Assembly (NCBI GenBank): GCA_965661165.1
Contig: CBFICL010000013.1
Location: forward strand, 1-33,056
Direction: 5' to 3'
DNA from: Hepatobacter sp965661165
GTDB taxonomy: Bacteria; Pseudomonadota; Alphaproteobacteria; Holosporales; Hepatobacteraceae
DNA length: 33,056 nucleotides
The first letter of the stretch is position 1. Each line of letters begins with the position of its first letter. Made by a program: the position numbers and the translations under genes. A model generated the notes under the pieces. The model was not told where the DNA came from. It saw nothing but the letters and a program-made list of their open reading frames with translations, and did no database searches. This document shows positions 9,831 to 18,316 of the stretch, one piece after another.

Positions 9831-11048
9831 ATGACGTCTTCAGAAAAAGCAAGTTTGGTGGTCAAAAAATTTGGAGGCACATCCTTGGGCACGCTTGATA
9901 AGATTGCTCAGGCCGCTGACCATATTTTGTCTTTTGCCCAGCACAACAGACCGCTTATTGTGGTGACCTCGGCCATGGGGGGCGTGACCGATCAATTGTC
10001 TGATCTGGCAATCCCTCACTTGGGGTGTGCCAGCGCCGAACACGATGCTCTCCTCACCTCTGGCGAGCACGCCACGGCGGCCCTCATGGCGCTTTGTTTG
10101 CAAAAAGCCGGGCGAAAAAGCCGTTCTTGGCAGGCGTGGCAAATTCCCATCGAAGCCACCACCGAACATGGCGATGCGCGTATCACGCATATTCACCTTG
10201 ATGCGCTCCACGCTTTTATGGACCAAGGCGGCATCAGCATCGTCACCGGTTTTCAAGGCATCACAAAGGAAAAGCGCGTGGCCTCTTTGGGGCGGGGCGG
10301 CTCAGACATCACGGCCCTCGCGCTGGCGGCGTGGTTTAAGCGCACAAAGCGCTATCAAGAAACCGTATGTCATATACACACCGATGTAGAAGGCGTGTAT
10401 ACGGCCGACCCCCGCGATGTGCCTCAGGCCCAGCAATGCCCTGAGCTTGATTATGACACCATGCATCAGCTTTCTCAAAAAGGGGCTTATGTCTTGCACC
10501 CTCGCTCTGTGGATTATGCGCGCCAAGAAAATATCCCGATCTATGTCCGCCTCGACACCAGCGCGAAACCGGGCACATGGGTGAGAAGCACCTGCAAACA
10601 GCGCCCGCCCCTGTTGATGGCCAAGCAAAATGACTGGGTGGCACTCCCCACCCCTTCTGGCGTGTGCGCCTTTACCCAGCACCTGGCGCGCACCCATCCC
10701 CATGCCTGTGTGGTGATGGAAAAAGAACAGCACACCTTGATGACACGGCCGTTGTGGGCGCAAAACAAACATATGTTTTCTGCGGGTTCCGCACCCCAAG
10801 AACAGGCCTACAGCTTGCTTTCTTGTTTCACAGAAGGTAAAAAAGAGGTGTGGCGTGCGTGCATGGATGACCTCCACGCGCGCAGAGACATTTATATACG
10901 CGAGTCTATGAAAGAAAACAACGAACGTGGCCCGTTATGGTCCCTCTTTTTACCTACGGCCCAAGCGGCTGACACCATGACCTCTTTGCACGCGCGCTTC
11001 TATCCACACACACAAGAAGAACAATCTGACATTTTACCCCATGCTTGA
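9831..11048 (+). CDS. lysC: Aspartate kinase with atypical C-terminal regulatory part
   Basis: Phosphorylates aspartate, the first step toward diaminopimelate, lysine, threonine and methionine; in a reduced genome the main use is probably peptidoglycan. The kinase domain is intact: KFGGTS at about 13-18, TSAMGGVTDQL, SGEHATAALMA, GRGGSD at about 154-159, TDVEGVYTADPR and GAYVLHPRSV. It ends near GTWV (248-251). The remaining roughly 150 residues should hold two ACT domains, but the usual ACT signatures (GIAAKIF-like, SEIKISVV-like) cannot be found; only the last helix (ADTMTSLHARFY) is faintly similar. Feedback control may therefore be lost or changed. The ATG at 9831 is chosen over a TTG at 9792. 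The gene overlaps the next by 8 bases. Confidence 0.93.
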   Translation: MTSSEKASLVVKKFGGTSLGTLDKIAQAADHILSFAQHNRPLIVVTSAMGGVTDQLSDLAIPHLGCASAEHDALLTSGEHATAALMALCLQKAGRKSRSWQAWQIPIEATTEHGDARITHIHLDALHAFMDQGGISIVTGFQGITKEKRVASLGRGGSDITALALAAWFKRTKRYQETVCHIHTDVEGVYTADPRDVPQAQQCPELDYDTMHQLSQKGAYVLHPRSVDYARQENIPIYVRLDTSAKPGTWVRSTCKQRPPLLMAKQNDWVALPTPSGVCAFTQHLARTHPHACVVMEKEQHTLMTRPLWAQNKHMFSAGSAPQEQAYSLLSCFTEGKKEVWRACMDDLHARRDIYIRESMKENNERGPLWSLFLPTAQAADTMTSLHARFYPHTQEEQSDILPHA

Positions 11049-12099
11049 AACTCTCTATCCTTTTCTTCACAATCACCCTCAGGCCTGGCGCACCCTGGCC
11101 TCCACCTGGAAAAAGGGAACCGACTTTCTGGGCACACCCCTGGCCCTTTTGGGCGGCGCCATGACGTGGGTTTCGGATGCGCCACTTGTCGCTGCCATGT
11201 CGAATGCCGGGGCTTTTGGTGTGTTGGCCTCGGGCGCCATGTCTCCTTCTGAGCTACAAAGCATGATTCAGCAAACGCGCCACAAAACAAAAGCACCTTT
11301 TGGTGTGAACCTCATTTTGATGCATCCCAAGCTTGAAGAAATGATCGACGTTTGCCAGCAAGAAAGGGTTTCCCATGTGTTTTTTGCCGGCGGCCTTCCG
11401 ACGCGTGAGCATATGAACCGCGTAAGCGCCTATGGCGGTAAGCCCGTGGCTTTCGCGCCCACGGTGGCACTGGGGAAGCGCCTCGTACAAGCTGGCGCTG
11501 AGGCTCTCATCATTGAAGGCACAGAAGCCGGCGGGCACATTGGTCCTGTGTCGTCTTCGGTATTGGCGCAAGAAATTTTGCCGACCATCACAGACGTGCC
11601 CGTATTTGCCGCGGGCGGCATTGGCAGTGGGGCCATGGTGATGAGCTATCTCCACATGGGCGCCGCGGGGTGTCAGTTGGGCACGCGCCTTGTGTGCGCT
11701 GAAGAGTCCTCCGCTCACCCTGATTTCAAACGTGCCTTCATTCGCGCCCATGCCCGGGATGCGGTGGTATCGCAGCAGCTAGACCCCCGTTTTCCTGTGA
11801 TTCCTGTGCGCGCCCTCAAAAATAAAGGGATGCAGGCGTTTATGGACAAGCAAAAAGACGTTATCGCGCGTTTCGACAAGGGCGACATCACGCGCCAAGA
11901 AGGCCAGCTTGAGATTGAACATTTTTGGGCGGGCGCCCTCAGGCGCGCTGTGTGTGAGGGGGATGTAGAGCACGGCTCTCTTATGGCCGGCCAAAGCGTG
12001 GGACAGGTGCGCGCCATCGAACCCTTAACAGACATTCTCGCTGCCCTCTTAACAGATATGCTGGCCGCCCTTAACGCCCACCCCACCCAAGCGGTCTAA
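11041..12099 (+). CDS. Nitronate monooxygenase / FabK-like FMN-dependent oxidoreductase
   Basis: Member of the 2-nitropropane dioxygenase family of TIM-barrel flavoproteins, 352 residues. The N-terminal GGAMTWVSDAPLVAAMSNAGAFG, here read from about residue 38, is the family start. The FMN-binding EGTEAGGHIG (159-168) includes the His used for catalysis in the family, and AGGIGSG (191-197) and LGTRL (213-217) bind the flavin phosphate. The same fold includes the enoyl-ACP reductase FabK and true nitronate monooxygenases, and sequence by eye cannot separate these. If no fabI exists in the genome, a role in fatty acid synthesis would be attractive. Its start lies inside the end of lysC (ATGCTTGA overlap), so the two are translationally coupled, although no pathway link is known. 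Confidence 0.85.
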   Translation: MLETLYPFLHNHPQAWRTLASTWKKGTDFLGTPLALLGGAMTWVSDAPLVAAMSNAGAFGVLASGAMSPSELQSMIQQTRHKTKAPFGVNLILMHPKLEEMIDVCQQERVSHVFFAGGLPTREHMNRVSAYGGKPVAFAPTVALGKRLVQAGAEALIIEGTEAGGHIGPVSSSVLAQEILPTITDVPVFAAGGIGSGAMVMSYLHMGAAGCQLGTRLVCAEESSAHPDFKRAFIRAHARDAVVSQQLDPRFPVIPVRALKNKGMQAFMDKQKDVIARFDKGDITRQEGQLEIEHFWAGALRRAVCEGDVEHGSLMAGQSVGQVRAIEPLTDILAALLTDMLAALNAHPTQAV

Positions 12100-12166
12100 C
12101 CACCGCAAAAGCCTCATGCAACATGTCGATTTTTGATCACAGATGGGCCCGTTGACTTTGTTTTTG

Positions 12167-12195
12167 TTGACAAAAAGACACAAATGTCTTAGCCT
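12167..12195 (+). promoter_or_regulatory. Promoter of the interrupted exported-protein gene
   Basis: TTGACA (12167-12172) and TAGCCT (12190-12195) are 17 bases apart. The -35 box lies inside a 16-base inverted repeat (TTTTTGT-tg-ACAAAAA, 12161-12176), and the spacer contains a second one, AAGACA-caaa-TGTCTT (12175-12190). The ATGTCTT element (12184-12190) overlaps the first base of the proposed -10. The predicted transcript start leaves about 36 bases before the ATG at 12238, which has AAGGA seven bases ahead. Confidence 0.45.
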
Positions 12196-12237
12196 TAGGA
12201 CTCTTATCTTTACGTTTTTTGTTAAGAAGGATAGATC

Positions 12238-13307
12238 ATGGTCTGTTTGTGTACTGATAGAAGAAAAACCGCTCGCGCTGGACTGAGAGACGCCTGCTTA
12301 AGACTGGTGTGGGTCAGCGTGGCCAGCACCATGATGGCCTCACAAGGTTGGGGTATGAACGCCCCTGACAGAGAAACAGAGCCTTCGTTGGCACCCTCGG
12401 CACCGAGCACACCACCCGTGCAGCGCGTGCCAAGACATGGGGGGGGGCTGATATGCCTGTGTCAACACCTTCGCCTTCCAGCCTTTCTTCCCCTGCCACT
12501 GCAAATCTGTCAGCCTCGATGACGCCAGCCGCGGACATATCCCCAGTAACCCCTCACCGCTTTTATCCTGCCAGTCCCTATCCCTCTGACCTACCTTCCG
12601 TACTTCCCCCTCCTTATCCTGTGCATAATGTTGCTTCAGATCGCGATGATGAGCAGGCAGGAGCAAAGCCAGCAGCTGCAACCCCATCTGCACACCCTAA
12701 GCTTGTAGAAGTTCATGATCTGTCATCTGCATCATTTGCGGTGCCACACCCTTTTGAAAAAGATATACCCTTTGCCCCTGGACAACCTAGTAACCTCTTT
12801 ATTCAGGCAAGATTAGCGTTCACAACAAAAATTCCAGAGACAGTCAAAGCGCTTCAAGGTGCGCACATCCCCATAAACCGTCTTTTTGCAAGGGATGAGA
12901 ACCTTTGTCTTCTAGACGGGCAGCCTAAGCATGTCTCATTTTTTGACTTTTTTATTAGTGGACTACCTTGTAAAAAGGAGGAGGTTTTGGCTAGCCACGA
13001 CGTCATAGCGCGCAACGTTCAAGAGTATATTTTCTCACAACAAGATCATTGGTTACCTAACGCATACCAAGAACCCTTTTCTGTGAAAGAGAGCACAGAC
13101 GAGACATATAATGTCATGATAGGCATCTGGAACTATCCTGTGGGCATCGTTGACGATGATTCTTCTTCAGTAACGTTTTGGAGATATGTACACATAAGAT
13201 ACAACATCCCGCTTGTTCAGGACGGTGATTCTCACGACGTCCGGAAACTTGAGCATGATTATTACATCTTGCTTCCCCACCCCCAACTTAAGAAGATAGA
13301 TCTGTAA
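12238..13307 (+). CDS. Exported hypothetical protein, reading frame broken at a G9 run
   Basis: I do not recognise the family. The first frame opens at 12238 behind a good ribosome site (AAGGA) and encodes a basic start and a hydrophobic stretch (LVWVSVASTMMA), then Pro/Ser/Ala-rich sequence. It meets a run of nine G at 12439-12447 and goes out of frame, ending at 12522. The +1-related frame is then open to 13307: a Ser/Pro-rich linker, then a compact domain with aromatic residues (FFDFFISGLPC, GIWNYPVGIVDDD, LEHDYYILL). One extra G, or two fewer, would join both into a protein of about 356 residues with an export signal. The second part could also start at the ATG at 12453, with the G-run as a ribosome site, giving a protein without signal. 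Phase variation, decay or a sequencing error are the alternatives. Confidence 0.65.
12439..12447 (+). repeat. Poly-G tract of nine
   Basis: Nine consecutive G inside the coding part of the exported-protein gene that starts at 12238. The frame before it and the long frame after it differ by one base, so a tract of ten (or seven) would restore a single reading frame. Homopolymer tracts of this length are known slip sites. An essential gene, ftsA, carries an in-frame run of eight G (15421-15428 on the minus strand), so a long G-run alone is not proof of a contingency locus. Confidence 0.75.
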
Positions 13308-13526
13308 CCCCGCATAGATGTGCCAAAAAAGGAGCACGCATAAAAAGCAGGCCTTCGATGCCACGGAGACAAGCAGCAAAGGCGCGCCCGTGGTCCCCAG
13401 TCCTGCCTCTTGCGCCCCTGTCTTGCCGTCCTGCCTTGCTCCTTCACCTTGGGTGGCCAACAGGCCCAACGTGAAACATAGGAAAATGAGCACGGGGCGG
13501 CCACTGCGGTTTGCCCCCAAGGACAT
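13167..13526 (-). CDS. Possible small exported protein, doubtful
   Basis: A frame of 119 residues downstream of ftsZ on the same strand. Its start has AGGG five bases before the ATG, and the first 30 residues look like a signal peptide: Arg residues, then VLIFLCFTLGLLA, then a small-residue end. A second hydrophobic stretch (ASKACFLCVLLFWHIYAG) follows at about residues 56-73. Its last 47 codons or so lie antisense to the end of the exported-protein gene on the plus strand, which argues against the whole frame being real. It could be a genuine short secreted protein, the front part of a broken gene, or chance. A plus-strand frame at 13318-13590 covers the same DNA but has no ribosome site. 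Confidence 0.27.
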   Translation of the reverse strand: MSLGANRSGRPVLIFLCFTLGLLATQGEGARQDGKTGAQEAGLGTTGAPLLLVSVASKACFLCVLLFWHIYAGLQIYLLKLGVGKQDVIIMLKFPDVVRITVLNKRDVVSYVYISPKRY

Positions 13527-13641
13527 TTTGACCCTGCGCGCTCTGCGCAGAGGCGTTGAACGGAAATGCCTTCGGACAACTGAGCGCTAGCCCCCCTAAG
13601 AAACGGCGGCGCGCGCCTTTTTTTGTGAGCGTTTGCAAAGG
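13308..13641. other. Gap between convergent genes, no certain gene
   Basis: This 334-base stretch lies between the 3' end of the plus-strand exported-protein gene and the 3' end of ftsZ. It holds the start of a doubtful small minus-strand frame (described separately) and a terminator-like hairpin at 13605-13624. Nothing else in it looks like a gene or a repeat. Confidence 0.5.
13605..13624 (+). terminator. Terminator-like GC hairpin with T7
   Basis: GGCG-gcgcg-CGCC (13605-13617) is followed directly by seven T (13618-13624) on the plus strand. It would end transcripts arriving from the exported-protein gene before they run into ftsZ from the opposite side. On the minus strand the hairpin is followed only by GTTTCTT, so it is a poorer terminator for ftsZ. 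It lies about 300 bases past the stop codon at 13307. Confidence 0.5.
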
Positions 13642-15102
13642 TTAGCGTTTTTTCTGACGCATGAAGGCCGGCATATCGTCTTCATCCACAGTCATGTCTT
13701 CGGCAGGCGCTGCGCCGCCAGAAGCGGGTTGCGGCACCACCGCTTCTTCAGAGGCAGCTGCCTCTTTCTTGGCGCTTTGACGACGCATGCCCAACCGCTC
13801 CAGCAAACTAAACGCGCGGCGCTTGGTTTGGGAAGCTTCAGGCGCTTCTGAGGCGGCGCCCTCTTCGCCCTCATCTGAAGGCCACGATGGGGAGGGCTTG
13901 TCTGATAAAAAGTCTTTTCCAGCCTCGCCCCGCGAGTTGTCTTGAAAAGGGATCACCTCAGAAAACAAATCATGACTGCGGCCCAATTCTTCTTTTTTGT
14001 TGATGGACGAAAAGCCAGGACGCACCTCCTCAGGAAGCTCTTCAGGGGCCTCCACAGGTGATGGACCAAAAGCATACATGCCCTCATCTTCGCGAGAAGA
14101 GGTGATGGGCGGGCGGCTGGCATCCACCGGTTCATAAGCCTCTTTGTCCTTGGCATCAATGCCTGTGGCCACCACAGCCACGCGCAACTCACCATCCAGC
14201 GCCTCATCAAACGTGGCACCAAAAATAATGTTGGCGTTGGGATCCACCTCTTCACGCACGCGATTGGCGGCTTCCTCCACCTCAATCAAGGTCATGTCAG
14301 GGCCACCTGTGATATTGATCAGCACAGCGCGGGCGCCTTTCATGGTGATATCGCTGTCTAACAGTGGGCAAGAAATGGCCTGCTCAGCCGCATCAATGGC
14401 GCGCCGCTCGCCACCGGCTTGTCCCGTACCCATCATCGCTTTGCCCTTCATCTCACGCATCACGGCGCAGATATCGGCAAAGTCGAGGTTAATAAGGCCG
14501 TGTTTGATCATCAAGTCTGTAAACGTACGCACGCCTGAATACAGCACATCATCCGCCATGGCAAAGGCATCAGAAAACGTGGTTTGCTCGGTCACCAGGC
14601 GAAAGAGGTTTTGGTTGGGAATCACCAACAAAGTGTCCACGCACTGGCGCATCACCTCAATGCCTTCTTCGGCCGTTTGCATGCGTTTCGACCCTTCAAA
14701 ATGAAACGGCCGGGTCACCACGCCCACCGTCAAAATCCCGGCCTCTTGCGCCGCTTTCGCAATGACAGGCGCCCCACCTGTGCCCGTGCCACCGCCCATG
14801 CCGGCTGTGACAAAAATCATGTTAGAGCCCTTAAGATGAGACAACACCTCATCCAAACTTTCCTCAGCTGATGCACGCCCCACATCCGGACGCGAGCCCG
14901 CGCCTAAGCCTTGTGTGATTTCTAGACCCAGCTGTACCCTCACCTCAGCCTGCGATTCTTTGAGGGCCTGAGCGTCTGTGTTACATACTACAAAATTGAC
15001 GCCCTTAAGACCCGAGCGAACCATGTTGTTCACAGCGTTCGAACCAGCCCCGCCCACACCCACAACGGTCAACTTAGGTGTTAAATCTTTCCCGTCTTTC
15101 AT
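13642..15102 (-). CDS. ftsZ: Cell division protein FtsZ
   Basis: Tubulin-like GTPase that builds the division ring. The N-terminal GTP site GVGGAGSNAVNN is at 15-26, the tubulin signature GMGGGTGTGGAP at 101-112, and the catalytic synergy loop NLDFAD at 205-210. After the globular part (to about 320) comes a long acidic, Ser/Pro/Glu-rich linker, longer than in many bacteria (486 residues in total), and then the C-terminal binding peptide DDMPAFMRQKKR, which contacts FtsA and other partners. The ATG at 15102 has AGGGA eight bases upstream. It is the last gene of the division cluster; the gap to ftsA is 77 bases, so a promoter of its own is possible. lpxC, often next in the cluster, does not follow. 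Confidence 0.98.
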   Translation of the reverse strand: MKDGKDLTPKLTVVGVGGAGSNAVNNMVRSGLKGVNFVVCNTDAQALKESQAEVRVQLGLEITQGLGAGSRPDVGRASAEESLDEVLSHLKGSNMIFVTAGMGGGTGTGGAPVIAKAAQEAGILTVGVVTRPFHFEGSKRMQTAEEGIEVMRQCVDTLLVIPNQNLFRLVTEQTTFSDAFAMADDVLYSGVRTFTDLMIKHGLINLDFADICAVMREMKGKAMMGTGQAGGERRAIDAAEQAISCPLLDSDITMKGARAVLINITGGPDMTLIEVEEAANRVREEVDPNANIIFGATFDEALDGELRVAVVATGIDAKDKEAYEPVDASRPPITSSREDEGMYAFGPSPVEAPEELPEEVRPGFSSINKKEELGRSHDLFSEVIPFQDNSRGEAGKDFLSDKPSPSWPSDEGEEGAASEAPEASQTKRRAFSLLERLGMRRQSAKKEAAASEEAVVPQPASGGAAPAEDMTVDEDDMPAFMRQKKR

Positions 15103-15179
15103 GAGCGTTTCCCTACTCTATTCTTTATGATCGCACACACGGCAACAAACCCAATCGATTGCTTTTGCTATCCACACTA

Positions 15180-16415
15180 TCACAAATTTTCTCTGAACCA
15201 AGACATGATTTTTCCTAAAAAAGATCTTGTATCAAACGTGGGCAGCCACGCCCCCGGCGCCAGCGTATCTTTTTGCACCTCCATAAACCGCACCGTGCCT
15301 TTCAGCACCGAGAAATCTGGTGTGGTGGGCGCCGTGCCTTCGAGGTTTTCTTCCTCAGCCACGCGCACGGATTTGCCCCAAAGGTTTTGGATGAGCTCTT
15401 TAAGACCAGCCAGCTGGCTTCCCCCCCCTGTCAGCACGCATCGTTGCATCCAAAACCCTGGCTTTTTGTGCGCCTGAATTTTGTTTTGAACGCATGTGAG
15501 CATGCTGTCCACACGGGGATAGATGATGTCAAACAGACGCTCTCGTGACACGTTGGCCATAACTGTGTTGGTTTTGGCGCGATGGCCGGCAAAAGAGGTG
15601 AGCGACCCTTTGCCCGCAAAACAGTGCCCTTGGAGCACCTTAACGCGCTCTGCCTCCGTCAACCCACAATCCAGGCCATAGGCCAAATCACGGGTGATGT
15701 GCTCACCGCCTTGATCGATGTGATCCATAAACATAAGAACGCCGCCCTTATATCCACTCATGGTCACGGTGCCGCCCCCCATGTCCAGCAACACAGTCCC
15801 CAATTGTTTTTCATCTTCGGTCAGGCAGGCAAACCCCGCCATATAAGGTGCGGCCACAAACGCCATCACTTCTAAACGCGCCCGTTGCACAGCAACCAAC
15901 AGGTTTTGCATCCATGCCTTTTGCGCGCACACTACCAAAAAACGACACCACAAGCGTTTGCCCATCATAGAACGCGGGTTTTCAATGCCGCCCTGCCCAT
16001 CGAGCGCATAGATCTGGGGAATGATGTGGATCACGTGTAGGGTTTGGCCATCGATCTTTGATTTGACGGTTTCTTGCAGCCTTTTAATGTCTTCATCCGT
16101 GACATAGGTGCCCAGAAGGGCAATATCCACCTCCTCCACAGAGGTCACCAGCATCGACGGCGGCAAAGACAACACGCCATAACGCACCCGCTCTTTTGAC
16201 TGTTTTTCGGCGGCCTCAATCACTGCCGCCAAACACGACGAAAGCGCCAGCAGATCCACCACACGCCCTGCCCGATAGCCTTTGGATTCTTGATAGTGGG
16301 TGCCCAAAACCTTGGCTTTCCCATCACCATCCACACGCACAATCCAACAGGCGGTTTTGCTTGTGCCCACATCCAGGACAGCCATCGGCAACAAGCGAGA
16401 TAAGCGAGATTTCAT
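15180..16415 (-). CDS. ftsA: Cell division protein FtsA
   Basis: Actin-like ATPase that tethers FtsZ to the membrane. The first phosphate loop LDVGTSKT is at 14-21, the second, LLDMGGGTVTM, near 210, and the adenosine motif LTGGGSQLAGL near 320. The last residues (FLGKIMSWFRENL) form the amphipathic membrane-targeting helix. The total of 411 residues fits the family. The start ATG lacks a clear ribosome site, and the 166 bases between ftsQ and ftsA hold no gene, so this start is the least certain of the cluster; no better upstream start is seen. The adenosine motif is encoded by a run of eight G, in frame. Confidence 0.95.
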   Translation of the reverse strand: MKSRLSRLLPMAVLDVGTSKTACWIVRVDGDGKAKVLGTHYQESKGYRAGRVVDLLALSSCLAAVIEAAEKQSKERVRYGVLSLPPSMLVTSVEEVDIALLGTYVTDEDIKRLQETVKSKIDGQTLHVIHIIPQIYALDGQGGIENPRSMMGKRLWCRFLVVCAQKAWMQNLLVAVQRARLEVMAFVAAPYMAGFACLTEDEKQLGTVLLDMGGGTVTMSGYKGGVLMFMDHIDQGGEHITRDLAYGLDCGLTEAERVKVLQGHCFAGKGSLTSFAGHRAKTNTVMANVSRERLFDIIYPRVDSMLTCVQNKIQAHKKPGFWMQRCVLTGGGSQLAGLKELIQNLWGKSVRVAEEENLEGTAPTTPDFSVLKGTVRFMEVQKDTLAPGAWLPTFDTRSFLGKIMSWFRENL

Positions 16416-16581
16416 AGCAGCGACACAACCAAACAGAGGATAACCCCATCATAATGCATGTGGAGGACGAACAAAAGGGGGGAAAACGTCACCCCTTAGG
16501 TCTCATCACAAGGCCCACACGCCCAGAAAGGACCGAGGGGAAAAAGGCCACAGGTTACCCTTGGTCACAACGCAAACAGCC

Positions 16582-17334
16582 TCAAGAAGATGGGGGCACA
16601 AAAGGCGTGACCATCACCCGATCTTCAATCCGCAGGTCAATGCTTGCCACCTTCTCCAGCGGCATCTTGTGGGCCAAACGTCGCAAACGCTTCAGCGCCT
16701 TTGCCAACGATCCGTGGGGCAATCGCAAGATCAGCCCATCCTTGAGATGCACATCCCAGCGCCCCGAGGGCAGGTGATGCAACACGTGCACTTTCTTAGC
16801 AAGGGCGGGATCTGCCTGTTGCAACGATTGCCAAAACGCAAACCCATAGCGAGGCGCGTCTTTCCCCACAAGCAGCACAAAGGGTTGACCCGCAGGCGGC
16901 GGCGCATGAATCACGCGGCCCTGTGTGTCAAGAAGATAAAGGGCGCTGCGTCGTTGCCACAGGGCAAAGGGCACACGCTCTTGCACGTGAATCGTGATTT
17001 TTTCGGGAAAGGTGCGCTTCACATCCACCGCCGCCACCCAAGGCAGCCGCGCGATTTTTGCGCGAACCTTCACCAGATCCACATGCCACAGGTCCTGCCC
17101 CAAACGCACCCCACCAGCCCGCAACACGTCTTGTTTTGAGGTGTAACCCAACCCCTTGATATCCAGCGTCTTCAACACAAAATGGTGAGACACAACGTGC
17201 CCCGCCCCTTGCGAAAGCTGATCCACCCAGAAACGCCCGCACAAAAAACAAAGCGCACCCAGCAAACAGGCGACACAGCCCGCGCCCCACAAACGGGCCA
17301 CCAACAACGGACAAAGGGAGGCAGCTTTTGGCAT
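16582..17334 (-). CDS. ftsQ: Cell division protein FtsQ
   Basis: Bitopic inner-membrane protein of the divisome that links early and late division proteins. A short cytoplasmic end is followed by one membrane segment at about 12-33 (LVARLWGAGCVACLLGALCF) and a periplasmic POTRA domain that starts with FVLKTLDIKGLGYTS near residue 52 and runs to the HVQERVPFALW stretch near 125. The family's LPWVAAVDVKRTFPEKI region is clear. The protein is 250 residues, on the short side. It starts 4 bases after the ddl stop, with AAGGG upstream of the ATG lying within the end of ddl, so the two are coupled. Confidence 0.92.
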   Translation of the reverse strand: MPKAASLCPLLVARLWGAGCVACLLGALCFLCGRFWVDQLSQGAGHVVSHHFVLKTLDIKGLGYTSKQDVLRAGGVRLGQDLWHVDLVKVRAKIARLPWVAAVDVKRTFPEKITIHVQERVPFALWQRRSALYLLDTQGRVIHAPPPAGQPFVLLVGKDAPRYGFAFWQSLQQADPALAKKVHVLHHLPSGRWDVHLKDGLILRLPHGSLAKALKRLRRLAHKMPLEKVASIDLRIEDRVMVTPFVPPSS

Positions 17335-17338
17335 AACG

Positions 17339-18316
17339 CTAGGCCCTTAACGCTTGGTCAAGCAAAAAAGTGATGACCTCTTCATACGACCATCCATACA
17401 CACGCGCGATATCAGGCACAAGGGATATGTCTGTAAACCCGGGTTGAGTGTTAGTTTCAAGAAAAAACACTTGATAACCCACCGCAGCCTCTGGGTTATA
17501 GCGAAAATCTGTGCGCGTGATGCCTCGGCACCCCAATGTGTGATGAGCACGCTCAGCCCAGGCATACATCACCTCTAACACCTCAGCCGGCGCGTCAGGG
17601 GGAATGATGTGCTGGGTCATGCCGGCGGTGTATTTCGCCTCATAATCAAAAATTGGCCCCGGAAAACACAGCTCCACAGCGCCCATGGCTTGGCCGGCAA
17701 ACACAGCCACCTGAATCTCACGCCCAGGGATATAATCTTCCACCAACACCTGCGGCCCGAATGACCACGACGACACAACGTTTTGCTTATCTTGCGCGTT
17801 CTTCACCAAAAAAACCCCCACACTCGAGCCCTCACCCAAAGGCTTGGCCACATGAGGATAGGGCCATTCACACGCCGCATAGTCATCAAGAGAGAGCGTG
17901 CGTCCCGGTGGGCACATCACCCCCACCTCTTGCATCAAAAGGCGCGATAGCCCTTTATGCATGGCCACCACAGAAGCGGATACCCCTGAGAAGGTGTAGG
18001 GAATGCCCACAAGGGTTAACACACCTTGCAGCGTGCCATCTTCTACCTCAAGGCCGTGAAGGATATTAAAAATGATCTCAGGCCCTTGGCCCCCAAAGCT
18101 TTGTTCGATGCCATCTAGAATAGCGCGCACATGGCGCGGCGGATCTAAGGCTTCTACCTCATGGCCCAACCTTCCAAGCGCCGTCTGCACGCCCTTTCCG
18201 CTAGCTAAGGACACCTCACGCTCAGATGACCACCCCCCCTGAAGCACCAGCACACGCAAAGACCGATCAAGCACAGCTTTGGCAATGGCACGTGGCGGCA
18301 TTAACGGTTGATTCAT
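17339..18316 (-). CDS. ddl: D-alanine--D-alanine ligase
   Basis: ATP-grasp enzyme that makes the D-Ala-D-Ala dipeptide of peptidoglycan. Seen are VLVLQGGWSSEREVSLASG near the N-terminus, the HGLEVEDGTLQG motif (usually HGxxGEDG), VAKPLGEGSSVGV, the RTDFRYN metal-binding strand and LETNTQPGFTDISLVP at the active site. The ATG at 18316 overlaps the murB stop in an ATGA and has GGGGAG seven bases upstream, so I prefer it to an ATG at 18346; this gives 325 residues, the usual length. Co-transcribed with murB and ftsQ. Confidence 0.97.
   Translation of the reverse strand: MNQPLMPPRAIAKAVLDRSLRVLVLQGGWSSEREVSLASGKGVQTALGRLGHEVEALDPPRHVRAILDGIEQSFGGQGPEIIFNILHGLEVEDGTLQGVLTLVGIPYTFSGVSASVVAMHKGLSRLLMQEVGVMCPPGRTLSLDDYAACEWPYPHVAKPLGEGSSVGVFLVKNAQDKQNVVSSWSFGPQVLVEDYIPGREIQVAVFAGQAMGAVELCFPGPIFDYEAKYTAGMTQHIIPPDAPAEVLEVMYAWAERAHHTLGCRGITRTDFRYNPEAAVGYQVFFLETNTQPGFTDISLVPDIARVYGWSYEEVITFLLDQALRA

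Noticed and set aside
10302..10877. Minus-strand open frame of 191 codons opposite lysC
   Set aside because: Antisense to an intact kinase and regulatory region; its composition is that of a shadow frame.
13318..13590. Plus-strand frame of 90 codons downstream of the G9 gene
   Set aside because: No ribosome site, no hydrophobic signal, Arg/Pro/Cys-rich composition; overlaps another doubtful frame.
15421..15428. Run of eight G (minus strand) in ftsA as a phase-variation tract
   Set aside because: It is in frame, encodes the conserved Gly-rich adenosine motif and the gene is essential; it is expected sequence.
16561..17139. Plus-strand frame of 192 codons opposite ftsQ
   Set aside because: FtsQ on the other strand is well supported and fits the operon; this frame has no recognisable motif.
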